Shown: piece by piece, positions 8,553 through 17,701 of the stretch
Layout: each line of letters begins with the position of its first letter
Position numbering within the stretch: the first letter of the stretch is position 1
Assembly (NCBI GenBank): GCA_022601135.1
Contig: JAHZJB010000160.1
Span: 1 to 64,000, forward strand
Direction of reading: 5' to 3'
DNA: 64,000 bases
Origin: Actinomycetes bacterium
Lineage (GTDB): Bacteria; Actinomycetota; Actinomycetes; Mycobacteriales; Mycobacteriaceae
The notes under the pieces: model-generated
What the model was told of the DNA's origin: nothing
Databases searched by the model: none
What the model saw: only the letters and a program-made list of their open reading frames with translations
Position numbers and translations under genes: made by a program

Positions 8553-9263
8553 CTAGACGACTACCCAGATTGCTTGTGCAGCAGGGTTTCCCAATTCGAC
8601 GGTGGCCTCGGCATCCCCGGCATGGGCGGTATCAGCCGGGTTCTGCACGGTGACCGAAATCATCCCGGCGAAGTCGCGGCGGGCGACGACGTGCAACCGG
8701 GAGTCCAGGCTGATCCCGACCGTGTCGAAGTAACGCAGCATCGCGGGATCGGCGTCGGAGATACGCGCCACGGCGCCAGCCTCCCCTTCCTGGCAGTCCG
8801 ACAGCTGACGGGCCGGCGGGGTCGGCACCTGGCCGTCGGCGGCCGGTATCGGATCTCCGTGCGGATCGCGGGTCGGGTAGCCGAGTTTCGCGTCGATTCG
8901 GTCCAGCATCCGTTCGGATACCGCGTGCTCGAGTACCTCGGCTTCGTCATGCACCTCATCCCAGCCGTAGCCGAGTTCGCGCACCAGGAAGGTCTCCATC
9001 AGGCGATGGCGGCGAACCATCGTCAACGCGGCGCGTCTGCCCGTATCGGTCAGCGTCACCGCTCCGTACTTCTGGTGATCGACCAGACCCTGGTCGGCGA
9101 GCTTGCGGATCGATTCCGAGGCCGTGCTGGCCGAAACCCCGATGCGCTCGGCGAGCAACTTCGTGCTGACTTTCTCGTGCGACCACTCCTGCGCGGTCCA
9201 GATGACTTTCAGATAGTCCTGCGCCACGGTCGTCAGATCGCGGGGCTCACCGTCAGGACTCAC
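8553..9263 (-). CDS. mntR: Manganese-dependent transcriptional repressor MntR (SirR, DtxR family)
   Basis: A 236-residue DtxR/IdeR-family regulator: winged-helix DNA-binding domain (about 5-75, with TKLLAERIGVSASTASESI as the recognition region), dimerisation and metal-binding domain (HRLMETFLVRELGYGWDEVHDEAEVLEH), and a C-terminal SH3-like FeoA domain. It is the counterpart of Rv2788, which represses manganese importers when Mn(II) is bound. The start is the GTG at 9263; a longer frame runs on upstream through ribF antisense and is not coding. TAAACT lies 7 nt before the GTG, so the mRNA is probably leaderless. Confidence 0.92.
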   Translation of the reverse strand: MSPDGEPRDLTTVAQDYLKVIWTAQEWSHEKVSTKLLAERIGVSASTASESIRKLADQGLVDHQKYGAVTLTDTGRRAALTMVRRHRLMETFLVRELGYGWDEVHDEAEVLEHAVSERMLDRIDAKLGYPTRDPHGDPIPAADGQVPTPPARQLSDCQEGEAGAVARISDADPAMLRYFDTVGISLDSRLHVVARRDFAGMISVTVQNPADTAHAGDAEATVELGNPAAQAIWVVV

Positions 9264-9270
9264 ATGACAA

Positions 9271-9276
9271 AGTTTA
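9271..9276 (-). promoter_or_regulatory. Candidate -10 box of mntR (leaderless)
   Basis: TAAACT on the minus strand, 7 nt before the GTG start. The 78-bp gap to ribF holds back-to-back promoters. No full DtxR-type palindrome was seen, only a TTTAGGCA half-like element. Confidence 0.45.
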
Positions 9277-9329
9277 GGCAGTCCTCGCTGATCTGGTGGT
9301 GCTGGTGGTCTCTCGGCCCGGACTGGCCG

Positions 9330-9335
9330 TAGGCT
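9330..9335 (+). promoter_or_regulatory. Candidate -10 box of ribF (leaderless)
   Basis: TAGGCT ends 6 nt before the GTG at 9342, so transcription would begin at or next to the start codon. Confidence 0.5.
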
Positions 9336-9341
9336 GGCAGC

Positions 9342-10328
9342 GTGCAGCGCTGGCGGGGTCAGGAAGAAATCCCCACAGACTGGGGCCGATGTGTCTTGAC
9401 GATCGGCGTATTCGACGGTGTCCACCGCGGCCACCAGGAGCTGATCGGCCGCGCTGTGAAGGCGGGCCGATCGCGCGGTGTCCCGACAGTCCTGATGACG
9501 TTCGACCCGCACCCGATGGAGGTCGTCTTTCCGGGCAGTCACCCCGCCCAGCTCACCACCCTTACGCGGCGTGCGGAGCTGGTCGAGGAGATGGGTATCG
9601 ATGTCTTTCTGGTCATGCCGTTCACCGCTGACTTCATGAAGCTCACTCCTGACCGCTACGTGCATGAACTGCTGGTCGAACGACTTCACGTTGTCGAAGT
9701 CCTGGTCGGCGAGAACTTCACATTCGGCAAGAAAGCGGCAGGAAATGTCCCGTTGCTCCGAAACGCGGGGGACCGGTTCGGCTTCGCGGTGGATTCGCTC
9801 GCTCTGGTTGCCGAGGCCGCCGAGCATTCCCGGGACGACGCCGTGACGTTCTCCTCGACCTACATCCGGTCATGCGTAGATGCCGGCGACATGGTCGCCG
9901 CCGCGGAGGCGCTCGGCCGTTCCCACCGTGTTGAGGGAGTCGTGGTCCGCGGGGAGGGCCGGGGCCGGGCGCTGGGATTCCCCACGGCCAACGTCGCTCC
10001 ACCCATGTACTCGGCGATCCCGGCGGACGGCGTGTACGCGGCCTGGTTCACCGTCCTCGGGCACGGCCCGGTCGTCGGCACTGTCACACCCGGAAAGCGA
10101 TACCAGGCCGCCGTTTCGGTCGGAACCAACCCGACCTTCTCGGGGCGGACTCGCACCGTCGAGGCATACGTGCTGGACACCACCGCCGACCTGTACGGCC
10201 AGCACGTAGCCGTCGATTTCGTCGCGCGCCTGCGCGGGCAGGAGAAGTTCGACTCGGTGGCCGGGCTGGTGACCGCCATGCACGCTGACATCGAACGCTC
10301 GCGCACGATCCTGTCTGCGCAGCGATAG
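9342..10328 (+). CDS. ribF: Bifunctional riboflavin kinase / FAD synthetase RibF
   Basis: A 328-residue two-domain enzyme making FMN and FAD from riboflavin. The N-terminal FAD synthetase (adenylyltransferase) domain has GVFDGVHRGHQ (about 22-32) and the FSSTYIR nucleotide site. The C-terminal flavokinase domain has GRALGFPTAN, the conserved PTAN loop, and VGTNPTF. Length is normal. It is transcribed divergently from mntR across a 78-bp gap. Confidence 0.96.
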   Translation: MQRWRGQEEIPTDWGRCVLTIGVFDGVHRGHQELIGRAVKAGRSRGVPTVLMTFDPHPMEVVFPGSHPAQLTTLTRRAELVEEMGIDVFLVMPFTADFMKLTPDRYVHELLVERLHVVEVLVGENFTFGKKAAGNVPLLRNAGDRFGFAVDSLALVAEAAEHSRDDAVTFSSTYIRSCVDAGDMVAAAEALGRSHRVEGVVVRGEGRGRALGFPTANVAPPMYSAIPADGVYAAWFTVLGHGPVVGTVTPGKRYQAAVSVGTNPTFSGRTRTVEAYVLDTTADLYGQHVAVDFVARLRGQEKFDSVAGLVTAMHADIERSRTILSAQR

Positions 10329-10445
10329 TTGCCTCGCCGAGCGTGTGCCTTGCGGCACGCATACCGCGCCATGTCGTGCCTCAGGCCCACGCTCGGAGGT
10401 TCGAGCCCACGCTCGGACGATTCGCAGTGGGACCATCGCCGCTGC

Positions 10446-10451
10446 TAAACT
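10446..10451 (+). promoter_or_regulatory. Candidate -10 box of rpsO
   Basis: TAAACT, with a weak TTCGCA at 10421-10426 as a possible -35. It predicts a 5' leader of about 105-110 nt before rpsO, long enough for an autoregulatory S15-binding structure. Confidence 0.4.
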
Positions 10452-10490
10452 CCCGCCGACGTGGCGCGTGCTGCAGTTCGCGGCGGCCGC

Positions 10491-10519
10491 GCATGTCGGG
10501 GCATGTCGGGGATTCCCCG
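10491..10519 (+). promoter_or_regulatory. rpsO leader: 10-bp tandem repeat plus GC hairpin
   Basis: GCATGTCGGG occurs twice in tandem (10491-10500 and 10501-10510). The second copy runs into CGGGG-ATT-CCCCG, a five-pair hairpin (10507-10519). S15 is known in several bacteria to bind its own leader; this structure is a candidate, based on position only. Confidence 0.35.
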
Positions 10520-10565
10520 GGATCCTCCGGCCATTGATCGCGGACCGTAGTAATGGAGTTGTTTC

Positions 10566-10835
10566 GTGGCACTCACTGCCGAACAGAAAAAAGACATCCT
10601 GGGCGAGTACGGCCTGCACGGCACCGATACCGGCTCCCCGGAGGCGCAGATCGCACTGCTGACCAAGCGGATCTCAGACCTGACCGAGCATCTGAAGATG
10701 CACAAACACGATCATCACTCCCGCCGCGGACTGCTGTTGCTCGTCGGTCGTCGGCGAAGGCTGCTCAAGTACGTCGCCCAGGTCGACGTGGAGCGCTACC
10801 GCGCGTTGATCGAGCGCCTCGGACTGCGTCGCTGA
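10566..10835 (+). CDS. rpsO: 30S ribosomal protein S15
   Basis: 89 residues, the standard S15 length. S15 binds the central domain of 16S rRNA and helps form the intersubunit bridge. Recognisable blocks include [13 protein letters not shown], the HxxD-type [14 protein letters not shown] loop, and the RRRRLLKYV helix near the C-terminus. The GTG start is preceded by a GGAG element about 9 nt upstream. rpsO precedes pnp, a widely conserved pairing. Confidence 0.97.
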   Translation: MALTAEQKKDILGEYGLHGTDTGSPEAQIALLTKRISDLTEHLKMHKHDHHSRRGLLLLVGRRRRLLKYVAQVDVERYRALIERLGLRR

Positions 10836-11199
10836 CGCCGTCCCTCCTGCTCAAGCACCTGCGACTGCGCTCGTGCTCGCGCCGGCAACGGCCCCGGATT
10901 AGGGGTTTGGCACATACCGGGATGTACGATGAGGGCGTTCGCCAGCCGACCGGCGCGAACGAACGGGTGCGGTCCTCGCAGTTCCGCGAGCACTGCCCCC
11001 GCGTGACACGACAGGTACCGCCCGATCGCGCGGTCTTCGGTAGTGGCTGCCGGATGAATTCCGGCCGCTTCGATCGACGGCCGTCGACGCATCTGGGCCG
11101 GTCTCGGGGGCTCCGCCGGATTCCCCGGGGCTGTCTGCATCATGCGCGTGATCACGCAAAATAGCTGAATGATGACCCAGAGAGGCCGTACGGACGTCC
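10836..11199 (+). other. Non-coding gap between rpsO and pnp (364 bp) with a palindrome
   Basis: No convincing gene is present. M. tuberculosis has lppU here, which is absent. The gap holds a candidate -10 TACGAT (10925-10930), which would give pnp a leader of about 260 nt, and a perfect 12-bp palindrome GCGTGATCACGC at 11146-11157, followed by AAAATAG and ending 42 bases before the pnp start. Frames crossing this region lack coding character. Confidence 0.6.
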
Positions 11200-13488
11200 A
11201 TGTCTGTAGTTGAAATTGAAGACGGCGTGTTCGAGTCCACCGCCGTGATCGACAACGGGAGCTTCGGCGCCCGTACCATCCGCTTCGAGACCGGCCGGCT
11301 GGCCAAGCAGGCGGCCGGCTCGGTCGTTGCCTACCTCGACGACGACACCATGCTGCTGTCGGCCACCACGGCGGGCAAGCACCCGAAGGACCATTTCGAC
11401 TTCTTCCCGCTCACCATCGACGTCGAGGAGCGGATGTATGCCGCGGGGCGTATCCCGGGCTCGTTCTTCAGGCGTGAAGGCCGCCCGTCCACCGATGCGA
11501 TCCTCACCTGCCGGCTCATCGACCGGCCCCTGCGCCCGACGTTCATCTCGGGTCTGCGCAACGAGATCCAGGTCGTCGTCACTATCATGAGCCTTGACCC
11601 CAAGGACCTCTACGACGTGCTGGCCATCAATGCCGCGTCGGCATCCACCCAGATCTCGGGGATCCCATTCGCGGGCCCGGTCGGCGGTGTGCGTGTCGCG
11701 CTGATCCCCACTCCGGAGAACAGGGGCGGCCAGTGGGTCGCGTTCCCGACCATCGAGCAACTCGAAGGCGCGGTCTTCGACATGGTTGTCGCGGGCCGCA
11801 AGGTCGGTGACGATCCGAACGATACGGCGATCATGATGGTTGAGGCCGAGGCGACCGAGAAGGTGATCGACCTGATCGCCGATGGGGCCGGCGCCCCGAC
11901 GGAGGCCGTGGTGGCTGAGGGCCTCGAGGCCGCCAAGCCGTTCATTGCCGCGCTGTGCACTGCGCAGCAGGAACTCGCCCAAGCGGTGGCACAGTCAGGC
12001 AAGCCGGCGCTCGAATTCCCGGTCTTCCCCGACTACCAGGATGATGTATTCGAGGCGGTGTCCTCGGCGGCGGCCGACGAGCTGGCTCAGGCGCTGACCA
12101 TCCCGGGCAAGGAAGACCGCAACGCCCGCACCGACGAGATCAAAGACACGGTGCTCGAGCGGCTGGCCGACACCTTCGAGGGCCGGGAAAAGGAGATCGG
12201 CGCGGCGTACCGATCGCTGACCAAGAAATTGGTCCGGCAGCGCATCCTGACCGACCACTTCCGCATCGATGGACGCGGCGTCACCGACATCCGGGCGCTC
12301 TCCGCCGAGGTCGCCGTCGTGCCGCGGGCACACGGCAGCGCGATCTTCGAGCGTGGCGAGACTCAGATCCTGGGCGTCACCACCTTGGACATGGTCAAGA
12401 TGGCACAGCAGATCGACTCGCTGGGACCTGAGACCAAGAAGCGGTACATGCACCACTACAACTTCCCGCCGTACTCGACCGGTGAGACCGGTCGCGTCGG
12501 TTCGCCCAAACGTCGTGAGATCGGCCACGGCGCGCTGGCCGAGCGTGCCCTGATGCCCGTGCTGCCGACCGTCGAGGAGTTTCCCTACGCGATCCGTCAG
12601 GTGTCGGAGGCCCTGAGCTCCAACGGCTCTACATCCATGGGCTCGGTGTGTGCCTCGACACTGGCCATGTTGAACGCCGGTGTGCCGCTGAAGGCTCCGG
12701 TCGCAGGCATCGCGATGGGTCTGGTGTCCGACGATATCGAGGTCGATGGCAAGACGGAGCGCCGCTTCGTCACCCTCACCGACATCCTCGGCGCCGAGGA
12801 CGCCTTCGGTGACATGGATTTCAAGTGTGCAGGCACCAAGGATTTCGTCACTGCTCTGCAACTCGACACCAAACTGGACGGGATTCCCTCCAAGGTGCTG
12901 GCCGGCGCGCTGGCGCAGGCAAAGGACGCCCGGATCACCATTCTCGAGGTGATGGCCGAGGCTATCGATGCGCCTGACGAGATGAGCCCGTTTGCCCCTC
13001 GTATCACCACCATCAAGGTGCCGATCGACAAGATCGGAGAGGTTATCGGGCCGAAGGGCAAGATGATCAACTCCATCACCGAGGAGACGGGTGCGTCGAT
13101 CTCCATCGAGGACGATGGCACGGTGTTCGTCGGTGCCGCCAACGGCGAAGCGGCCCAGGCCGCGATCGACAAGATCAACGCCATCGCCAACCCGCAGCTG
13201 CCCAAGACCGGGGAGCGGTTCCTCGGAACCGTGGTCAAGACCACCGATTTCGGTGCCTTCGTCTCGCTGCTGCCGGGCCGGGATGGCTTGGTGCACATTT
13301 CCAAGCTGGGCCGGGGCAAGCGGATCGCGAAGGTGGAGGACGTCGCCAAGGTGGGCGACAAACTACGCGTGGAGATTGCCGACATCGACAACCGCGGCAA
13401 GATTTCGCTGGTCCTCGTGGCCGAAGAAGAATCAGCGGAGACAGCCGAAAAACCGGTACCAGTCGATGCAGCGCCCGCCGGCAGCTAG
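11200..13488 (+). CDS. pnp: Polyribonucleotide nucleotidyltransferase (PNPase)
   Basis: A 762-residue phosphorolytic 3'-5' exoribonuclease, also called GpsI in mycobacteria and a core RNA-degradation enzyme. Order of domains: RNase PH-like 1 (about 15-160), helical linker (about 250-340), RNase PH-like 2 (about 350-560, with active-site blocks such as [10 protein letters not shown] and [11 protein letters not shown]), KH domain with GPKG (about 590-650), and S1 domain (about 665-735). The C-terminal tail is acidic. The gene overlaps the preferred start of pepR by 23 bases, suggesting coupling. Confidence 0.97.
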   Translation: MSVVEIEDGVFESTAVIDNGSFGARTIRFETGRLAKQAAGSVVAYLDDDTMLLSATTAGKHPKDHFDFFPLTIDVEERMYAAGRIPGSFFRREGRPSTDAILTCRLIDRPLRPTFISGLRNEIQVVVTIMSLDPKDLYDVLAINAASASTQISGIPFAGPVGGVRVALIPTPENRGGQWVAFPTIEQLEGAVFDMVVAGRKVGDDPNDTAIMMVEAEATEKVIDLIADGAGAPTEAVVAEGLEAAKPFIAALCTAQQELAQAVAQSGKPALEFPVFPDYQDDVFEAVSSAAADELAQALTIPGKEDRNARTDEIKDTVLERLADTFEGREKEIGAAYRSLTKKLVRQRILTDHFRIDGRGVTDIRALSAEVAVVPRAHGSAIFERGETQILGVTTLDMVKMAQQIDSLGPETKKRYMHHYNFPPYSTGETGRVGSPKRREIGHGALAERALMPVLPTVEEFPYAIRQVSEALSSNGSTSMGSVCASTLAMLNAGVPLKAPVAGIAMGLVSDDIEVDGKTERRFVTLTDILGAEDAFGDMDFKCAGTKDFVTALQLDTKLDGIPSKVLAGALAQAKDARITILEVMAEAIDAPDEMSPFAPRITTIKVPIDKIGEVIGPKGKMINSITEETGASISIEDDGTVFVGAANGEAAQAAIDKINAIANPQLPKTGERFLGTVVKTTDFGAFVSLLPGRDGLVHISKLGRGKRIAKVEDVAKVGDKLRVEIADIDNRGKISLVLVAEEESAETAEKPVPVDAAPAGS

Positions 13489-14821
13489 CTCCGGGTCCCT
13501 ACGCCGGGGAAGGGCCATCGGCGACGCGGCTGAGTTGTCGATGGCCGTGCGCCGTTCGGATTTGCCCGGTGGTCTGCGTGTGGTCACCGAGCACATCCCG
13601 CACGTCCACTCGGCTTCGGTGGGCGTGTGGGTCGGCGTCGGATCTCGCGACGAGGGCCGAAGCGTCGCCGGTGCCGCGCACTTCCTGGAGCACCTGCTGT
13701 TCAAGGCGACGCCGACGCGAACCGCGGTGCAGATCGCCCAGGCGGTGGATGCCGTCGGCGGGGAGCTGAACGCGTTCACCGCCAGGGAGCACACCTGCTA
13801 CTACGCCCACGTCCTCGATTCGGATCTAGCGCTGGCTGTCGATTTGGTCGCTGATGTCGTGTTGCGCGGGCGATGCTTTTCCGACGACGTCGAAATCGAG
13901 CGGGATGTCGTTCTTGAAGAGATCGCGATGCGCGATGACGACCCGGAGGACACTCTCGGCGATGTGTTCCTCTCGGCGATGTTTGGCGGGCATCCGGTGG
14001 GCCGCCCGGTAATCGGCAGCGTGGATTCGATCTCGGCGATGACCCGTGCGCAGTTGCACTCGTTCCATGTCCGTCGCTACACACCCGACCGAATGGTTGT
14101 GGCGGTGGCCGGGAACGTCGATCACGACGAGGTCGTCGGCCTGGTGCGCGAGCACTTCGGTGCGCGGTTGTTGCGGGGCCGGACTCCGGTACCGCCACGC
14201 AAGGGAGCCGGCCGGGTGGCGGGTCGGCCGACGCTGCAGCTGGTGAGCCGTGAGGCGGAGCAGACCCACCTGTCGCTGGGAGTGCGTACTCCGGGACGAA
14301 ACTGGGATCGGCGCTGGGCGCTGTCGGTGCTCAGCACCGCTTTGGGCGGCGGGCTGAGCTCACGTCTGTTTCAACAGATTCGGGAGGTGCGCGGGCTGGC
14401 GTACTCGGTGTACTCGACGGTGGACACGTTTGCCGACAGCGGTGCGCTCTCGGTGTACGCGGGATGTCTGCCCGAGCGGTTCGACGAGGTCGTACGGGTG
14501 ACGACCGACGTCTTGGCCGACGTCGCCCGCGATGGGATCACCGCTGAGGAATGCCGGATCGCGAAGGGCTCGCTGCGAGGCGGGCTGGTTCTGGGGCTGG
14601 AGGACTCCGGGTCGAGGATGAACCGGCTAGGGCGTAGCGAGCTCAACTACGGACACCATCGCAGCATCGCCTACACGCTGGACCGGATCGAGGCAGTAAC
14701 CCTCGAGGAGGTCAATGCCGTTGCGCGCCGGTTGCTTACCCGTCCTTTCGGGGCTGCGGTTCTGGGCCCGGTGCGCGCCAAGCAGTCGCTGCCGCGGCCC
14801 CTGCAGTCGATCGCGGGCTGA
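13466..14821 (+). CDS. pepR: Zinc-dependent processing protease PepR (M16 family)
   Basis: A 451-residue M16 (insulinase/MPP-like) peptidase; counterpart of Rv2782c. The inverted zinc motif HFLEH lies in [12 protein letters not shown], with the distal Glu in the following helix ([10 protein letters not shown] region). GLAYSVYS and [10 protein letters not shown] are conserved C-terminal half blocks. The start is uncertain: ATG 13466 gives a 25-residue extension and overlaps pnp, while ATG 13541 begins [11 protein letters not shown]. The longer form resembles the tubercle-bacillus N-terminus in length. The physiological substrate is unknown. Confidence 0.92.
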   Translation: MQRPPAASSGSLRRGRAIGDAAELSMAVRRSDLPGGLRVVTEHIPHVHSASVGVWVGVGSRDEGRSVAGAAHFLEHLLFKATPTRTAVQIAQAVDAVGGELNAFTAREHTCYYAHVLDSDLALAVDLVADVVLRGRCFSDDVEIERDVVLEEIAMRDDDPEDTLGDVFLSAMFGGHPVGRPVIGSVDSISAMTRAQLHSFHVRRYTPDRMVVAVAGNVDHDEVVGLVREHFGARLLRGRTPVPPRKGAGRVAGRPTLQLVSREAEQTHLSLGVRTPGRNWDRRWALSVLSTALGGGLSSRLFQQIREVRGLAYSVYSTVDTFADSGALSVYAGCLPERFDEVVRVTTDVLADVARDGITAEECRIAKGSLRGGLVLGLEDSGSRMNRLGRSELNYGHHRSIAYTLDRIEAVTLEEVNAVARRLLTRPFGAAVLGPVRAKQSLPRPLQSIAG

Positions 14822-14835
14822 TCGGCAGCCCGTCG

Positions 14836-15759
14836 GTGATGCACCCGTCGTCGCCGCTATCCAGACGCCGCCTGCTGCTAGGCGGGCTGTCCCTTGCCGG
14901 GTTGGCGGCATGCTCGGGTCCGGCCGTGCCCGCCGGTCCAGTCGACGCCAACCCACCGGTGCCGCCGACGGACGAGCGGATCGAAGTGTTGGAGCAGAAA
15001 TACGGCGTCCTGGTCGGCCTCTCGGCTGTGGACCTGCGCAGCGGTCGGCGGTTGGCACACCGCGCCGGGGAGCGCTTCGCCATGTGCTCGACCTTCAAGG
15101 CCTACGCCGCGGCCGCCGTCGTGGAGAAGTCCGAAAACGGCGAGCTTGCCCTGACCGACACGGTCACCATCGAGGCGGCGGACATCATTTCTCACTCGCC
15201 GGTCGCGGAAAAGCGAGTGGGAGCGCCGATGACACTGGCCGAGTTGTGCCAGGCGGCGTTGCAGCAGAGCGACAACGCGGCGGCCAACTGGCTGTTGCGA
15301 ATACTCGGTGGCCCGCCGGCCATCACCGCGTTTGCGCGCAGCATCGGTGACGGAGAGTCCCGGCTGGATCGGTGGGAAACTGACTTGAACTCCGCAGTTC
15401 CCGGAGATCTCCGTGATACGACCACGCCGGACGCGATGGGCGTCGGCTTCCGCAACCTGCTGGCAGGCGACGTGCTTCCTGCCGCGGGTCGTCGGCAACT
15501 CGAGGGCTGGATGCTGGGCAACCAGACGTCGAGTATGCGTGCCGGTCTGCCCGCGGGGTGGACGAGTGCGGACAAGACGGGCGGCGGCGGCTACGGCACC
15601 ACCAACGATGTCGGTGTCGCTTACGCCCCGGATGGGCAGCGGTTGGTGATGTCGATCATGAGCAGGTCGGCGGCCGACGATCCGGAGGCATCCGGCAACC
15701 GGCCCTTGATTGGCGAGATCGCCGCTCTGGTGGTTGCCGCGCTATACCAGCGGCAGTGA
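14836..15759 (+). CDS. blaS: Class A beta-lactamase lipoprotein (BlaS-like)
   Basis: A 307-residue serine beta-lactamase with every class A signature: STFK (85-88, nucleophile Ser85), SDN (145-147), the omega-loop Glu in RWETDLN (Glu181) and KTG (247-249). The N-terminus has a twin-arginine stretch (SRRRLLLGG) followed by a lipobox LAAC (Cys26), so export by Tat and lipid anchoring are likely. Its place between pepR and ald matches the chromosomal blaS of M. smegmatis, so it is native rather than recently acquired. Start: GTG 14836 or ATG 14839. Confidence 0.95.
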   Translation: MMHPSSPLSRRRLLLGGLSLAGLAACSGPAVPAGPVDANPPVPPTDERIEVLEQKYGVLVGLSAVDLRSGRRLAHRAGERFAMCSTFKAYAAAAVVEKSENGELALTDTVTIEAADIISHSPVAEKRVGAPMTLAELCQAALQQSDNAAANWLLRILGGPPAITAFARSIGDGESRLDRWETDLNSAVPGDLRDTTTPDAMGVGFRNLLAGDVLPAAGRRQLEGWMLGNQTSSMRAGLPAGWTSADKTGGGGYGTTNDVGVAYAPDGQRLVMSIMSRSAADDPEASGNRPLIGEIAALVVAALYQRQ

Positions 15760-16299
15760 GTCGTCGCGCCGTAGAACGAAGAAGTAGGGCGTCCGAATGC
15801 CGCGTAGATCCATTGCACCCAGTACGGTTTCGCCATCGAGTTCGCGGAACACGTCGTTGATCGGTAGCTGGTCGTAGATCATCGTCGCGGTGTCGACGCC
15901 ACGGTAGCGCGTCGTGCGCAGCCGGGCTTTGGGTCCGCGGGCCCGCAGTGCGGGTTTGAGAGTGGCGATGGTGCCCGTGAAGTTCTGCCGTTTGAGGGCT
16001 GGAATCTTGGCGGCCAACCCGAGGCCGGCGAATGCCATCGCGGGGTTGAGGGGCCACAGCGCGGTGCCGTCTCCGCTGGGGAACAACAGGGGGTGAACGG
16101 TTTCGGCGTCCACGAACGCTTTGCCCCACCAGCCGCTGGCTGCCAGCATGCCATCGAGTGGATGGCCGGTCGGCAACTCGGCACCGTGCCAGCTGCCGAT
16201 CATGAATTCCGGGTCGACGGCAGGGAGCGAATCGAACAACGCGAGGGCGCTGGCCGTGGTGGTGGGGACGTCGGCAAGGACGTCGGTGAGCGAAAGCAT
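15742..16299 (-). CDS. GXWXG / DUF4334 domain protein
   Basis: A 185-residue protein. The N-terminal GXWXG domain is marked by MIGSWHGAELPTGHPLDG (about 33-50), followed by the C-terminal DUF4334 region ending FFVLRRDD. The biochemical role of these families is not established. Its 3' end overlaps that of blaS by 18 bases tail to tail. TAGGGT sits 6 nt before the ATG (leaderless), and a perfect inverted repeat lies immediately upstream of that box, so it is probably controlled by a repressor. Confidence 0.8.
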   Translation of the reverse strand: MLSLTDVLADVPTTTASALALFDSLPAVDPEFMIGSWHGAELPTGHPLDGMLAASGWWGKAFVDAETVHPLLFPSGDGTALWPLNPAMAFAGLGLAAKIPALKRQNFTGTIATLKPALRARGPKARLRTTRYRGVDTATMIYDQLPINDVFRELDGETVLGAMDLRGIRTPYFFVLRRDDSLPLV

Positions 16300-16305
16300 G
16301 CCCCG

Positions 16306-16311
16306 ACCCTA
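16306..16311 (-). promoter_or_regulatory. Candidate -10 box of the GXWXG gene (leaderless)
   Basis: TAGGGT on the minus strand, 6 nt before the ATG at 16299. Confidence 0.5.
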
Positions 16312-16312
16312 C

Positions 16313-16326
16313 TTGACACACGTCAA
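16313..16326. promoter_or_regulatory. Inverted repeat TTGAC-N4-GTCAA, probable operator
   Basis: TTGACACACGTCAA is a perfect 5-4-5 inverted repeat placed one base upstream of the candidate -10 of the GXWXG gene, covering the spacer of its promoter. A regulator bound here would block RNA polymerase. The matching regulator is not in the neighbourhood. Confidence 0.55.
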
Positions 16327-16384
16327 TTAAGGCACGCCGCGGGGCGGACCGGGTGACGAATCGGGGGATCGCGAGTGCGCTGAG

Positions 16385-17512
16385 TCAGGCCAGCAGGTCA
16401 GTCGGGTCGGTGAACGGCAGGGAGAGGTCGCTGGCGACCTGTTCGGACAGCAATGCGCCCTCATGCGTCGAAAGCCCTTTCGCCAGCGCGGTATCGGCCT
16501 GGCAGGCGGCCTTCCAGCCTTTCTCCGCGAGCTTGAGCACGTACGGCATCGTGGCGTTGGTCAGCGCGAAGGTGGACGTGCGCGGCACCGCGCCGGGCAT
16601 GTTGGCCACGCAGTAGAACACCGTCTTGTGCACGGTAAACGTCGGGTCGTCATGGGTCGTCGGCCGCGAATCCGCAAAGCAGCCGCCTTGATCAATCGCG
16701 ATGTCGACCAGCACGGCACCCGACTTCATTTGCGCCACCATCGAATTGGTGACCAGCTTGGGCGCCTTCGCGCCGGGTACCAGCACGGCACCGATCACCA
16801 GGTCGGCATGTGTGACCGCCTCCTCGAGTTCCAGCTTCGACGAGTAGCGAGTCTCGATGCTGCCTCCGTACTCGGCGTCGACCTTGCGCAGCGTGTTGAT
16901 GTTCAGGTCGAAAACGGTGACCCGCGCGCCCATGCCCTTCGCGACGGCGGCGGCGTTGTCCCCTGCCATCCCGGCGCCGATCACCACAACGTTGGCGGGC
17001 GCAACGCCGGGGACTCCACCCATGAGCACACCGCGGCCGCCATGGCTGCGCATCAAGTGGTAGGCACCGACCTGAGCGGCGAGTCGCCCGGCGACCTCGC
17101 TCATCGGGGCAAGCAAGGGCAACGCGACTGATCCGTCCGGGCCCGTCGTCTGCACGGTCTCGTAGGCAATCGACGTCGTTCCGGAACTCAGCAGCGCGTC
17201 GGTGCACGGCCGGGATGCCGCCAGGTGCAGGTACGTGAACAGCGTCTGGCCCTGGCGCATCCGGCTGTACTCGGCCTCGATGGGCTCCTTGACTTTGAGC
17301 AGGAGGTCGGCCCTGCCCCACACCTCGTCTGCCTCATCGATCAACTCCGCTCCCACGCGCGCGAAGTCGGCGTCCGAGATGGCCGATCCATCGCCCGCGC
17401 CGGACTGGATAAGGACCTGATGGCCGCGGTGGACGAGTTCGGCGACGCCGGATGGGGTGATGGCGACGCGAAACTCATTGTTCTTGATCTCGGTCGGGAC
17501 GCCGACGCGCAT
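16385..17512 (-). CDS. ald: L-alanine dehydrogenase
   Basis: A 375-residue NAD-dependent enzyme interconverting L-alanine with pyruvate and ammonia; also reported to reduce glyoxylate in mycobacteria. The N-terminal [13 protein letters not shown] block, Lys75 (KVKEP), His96 (YLHLAAS), the Rossmann GAGMAG loop and the IDQGGC segment are all present. The ATG at 17512 matches the mycobacterial N-terminus; a GTG two codons upstream is possible. The Lrp-type activator gene aldR, which normally faces ald, is absent here. Confidence 0.95.
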   Translation of the reverse strand: MRVGVPTEIKNNEFRVAITPSGVAELVHRGHQVLIQSGAGDGSAISDADFARVGAELIDEADEVWGRADLLLKVKEPIEAEYSRMRQGQTLFTYLHLAASRPCTDALLSSGTTSIAYETVQTTGPDGSVALPLLAPMSEVAGRLAAQVGAYHLMRSHGGRGVLMGGVPGVAPANVVVIGAGMAGDNAAAVAKGMGARVTVFDLNINTLRKVDAEYGGSIETRYSSKLELEEAVTHADLVIGAVLVPGAKAPKLVTNSMVAQMKSGAVLVDIAIDQGGCFADSRPTTHDDPTFTVHKTVFYCVANMPGAVPRTSTFALTNATMPYVLKLAEKGWKAACQADTALAKGLSTHEGALLSEQVASDLSLPFTDPTDLLA

Positions 17513-17600
17513 GTCCACTCCTCAGAATCATGGCTACGCGCCCAGTGATGTCGCACACGTAGCTTTCCTGCCAGGATTTTCCCAGGTTCTTGACAGAATC

Positions 17601-17630
17601 CATCGTCACGATCAAACCATCGCACGATCG
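17601..17630. repeat. Pair of near-repeats upstream of ald
   Basis: CATCGTCACGATC (17601-17613) and CATCGCACGATCG (17618-17630) are two similar, partly palindromic elements 17 bases apart in the intergenic region between ald and the small secreted protein gene. They may be binding sites for an Lrp/AldR-type regulator encoded elsewhere. This is inferred from position and symmetry only. Confidence 0.4.
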
Positions 17631-17701
17631 AGTACGACCAGGCTTACGGTCCCCATCATGTTCGGTCACCGGGGTAGCCATCAAACCACCAGGAGAATCC
17701 C

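Noticed and set aside
9263..9341. An IdeR/MntR operator between mntR and ribF
   Set aside because: Only a half-like TTTAGGCA is present; there is no palindrome close to the DtxR-family consensus.
9264..9827. A long minus-strand frame continuous with mntR, running antisense through ribF
   Set aside because: It lacks homology, and the repressor domain begins at the GTG at 9263, which has its own -10 box. The extra part is a shadow of ribF.
10341..10360. A GCGTG...CACGC hairpin after ribF as a terminator
   Set aside because: The stem needs a bulge and no T-run follows. It is too weak to call.
10553..11164. A 203-codon frame covering rpsO and the rpsO-pnp gap
   Set aside because: It overlaps rpsO in another frame, has no recognisable domain and contains the candidate pnp promoter.
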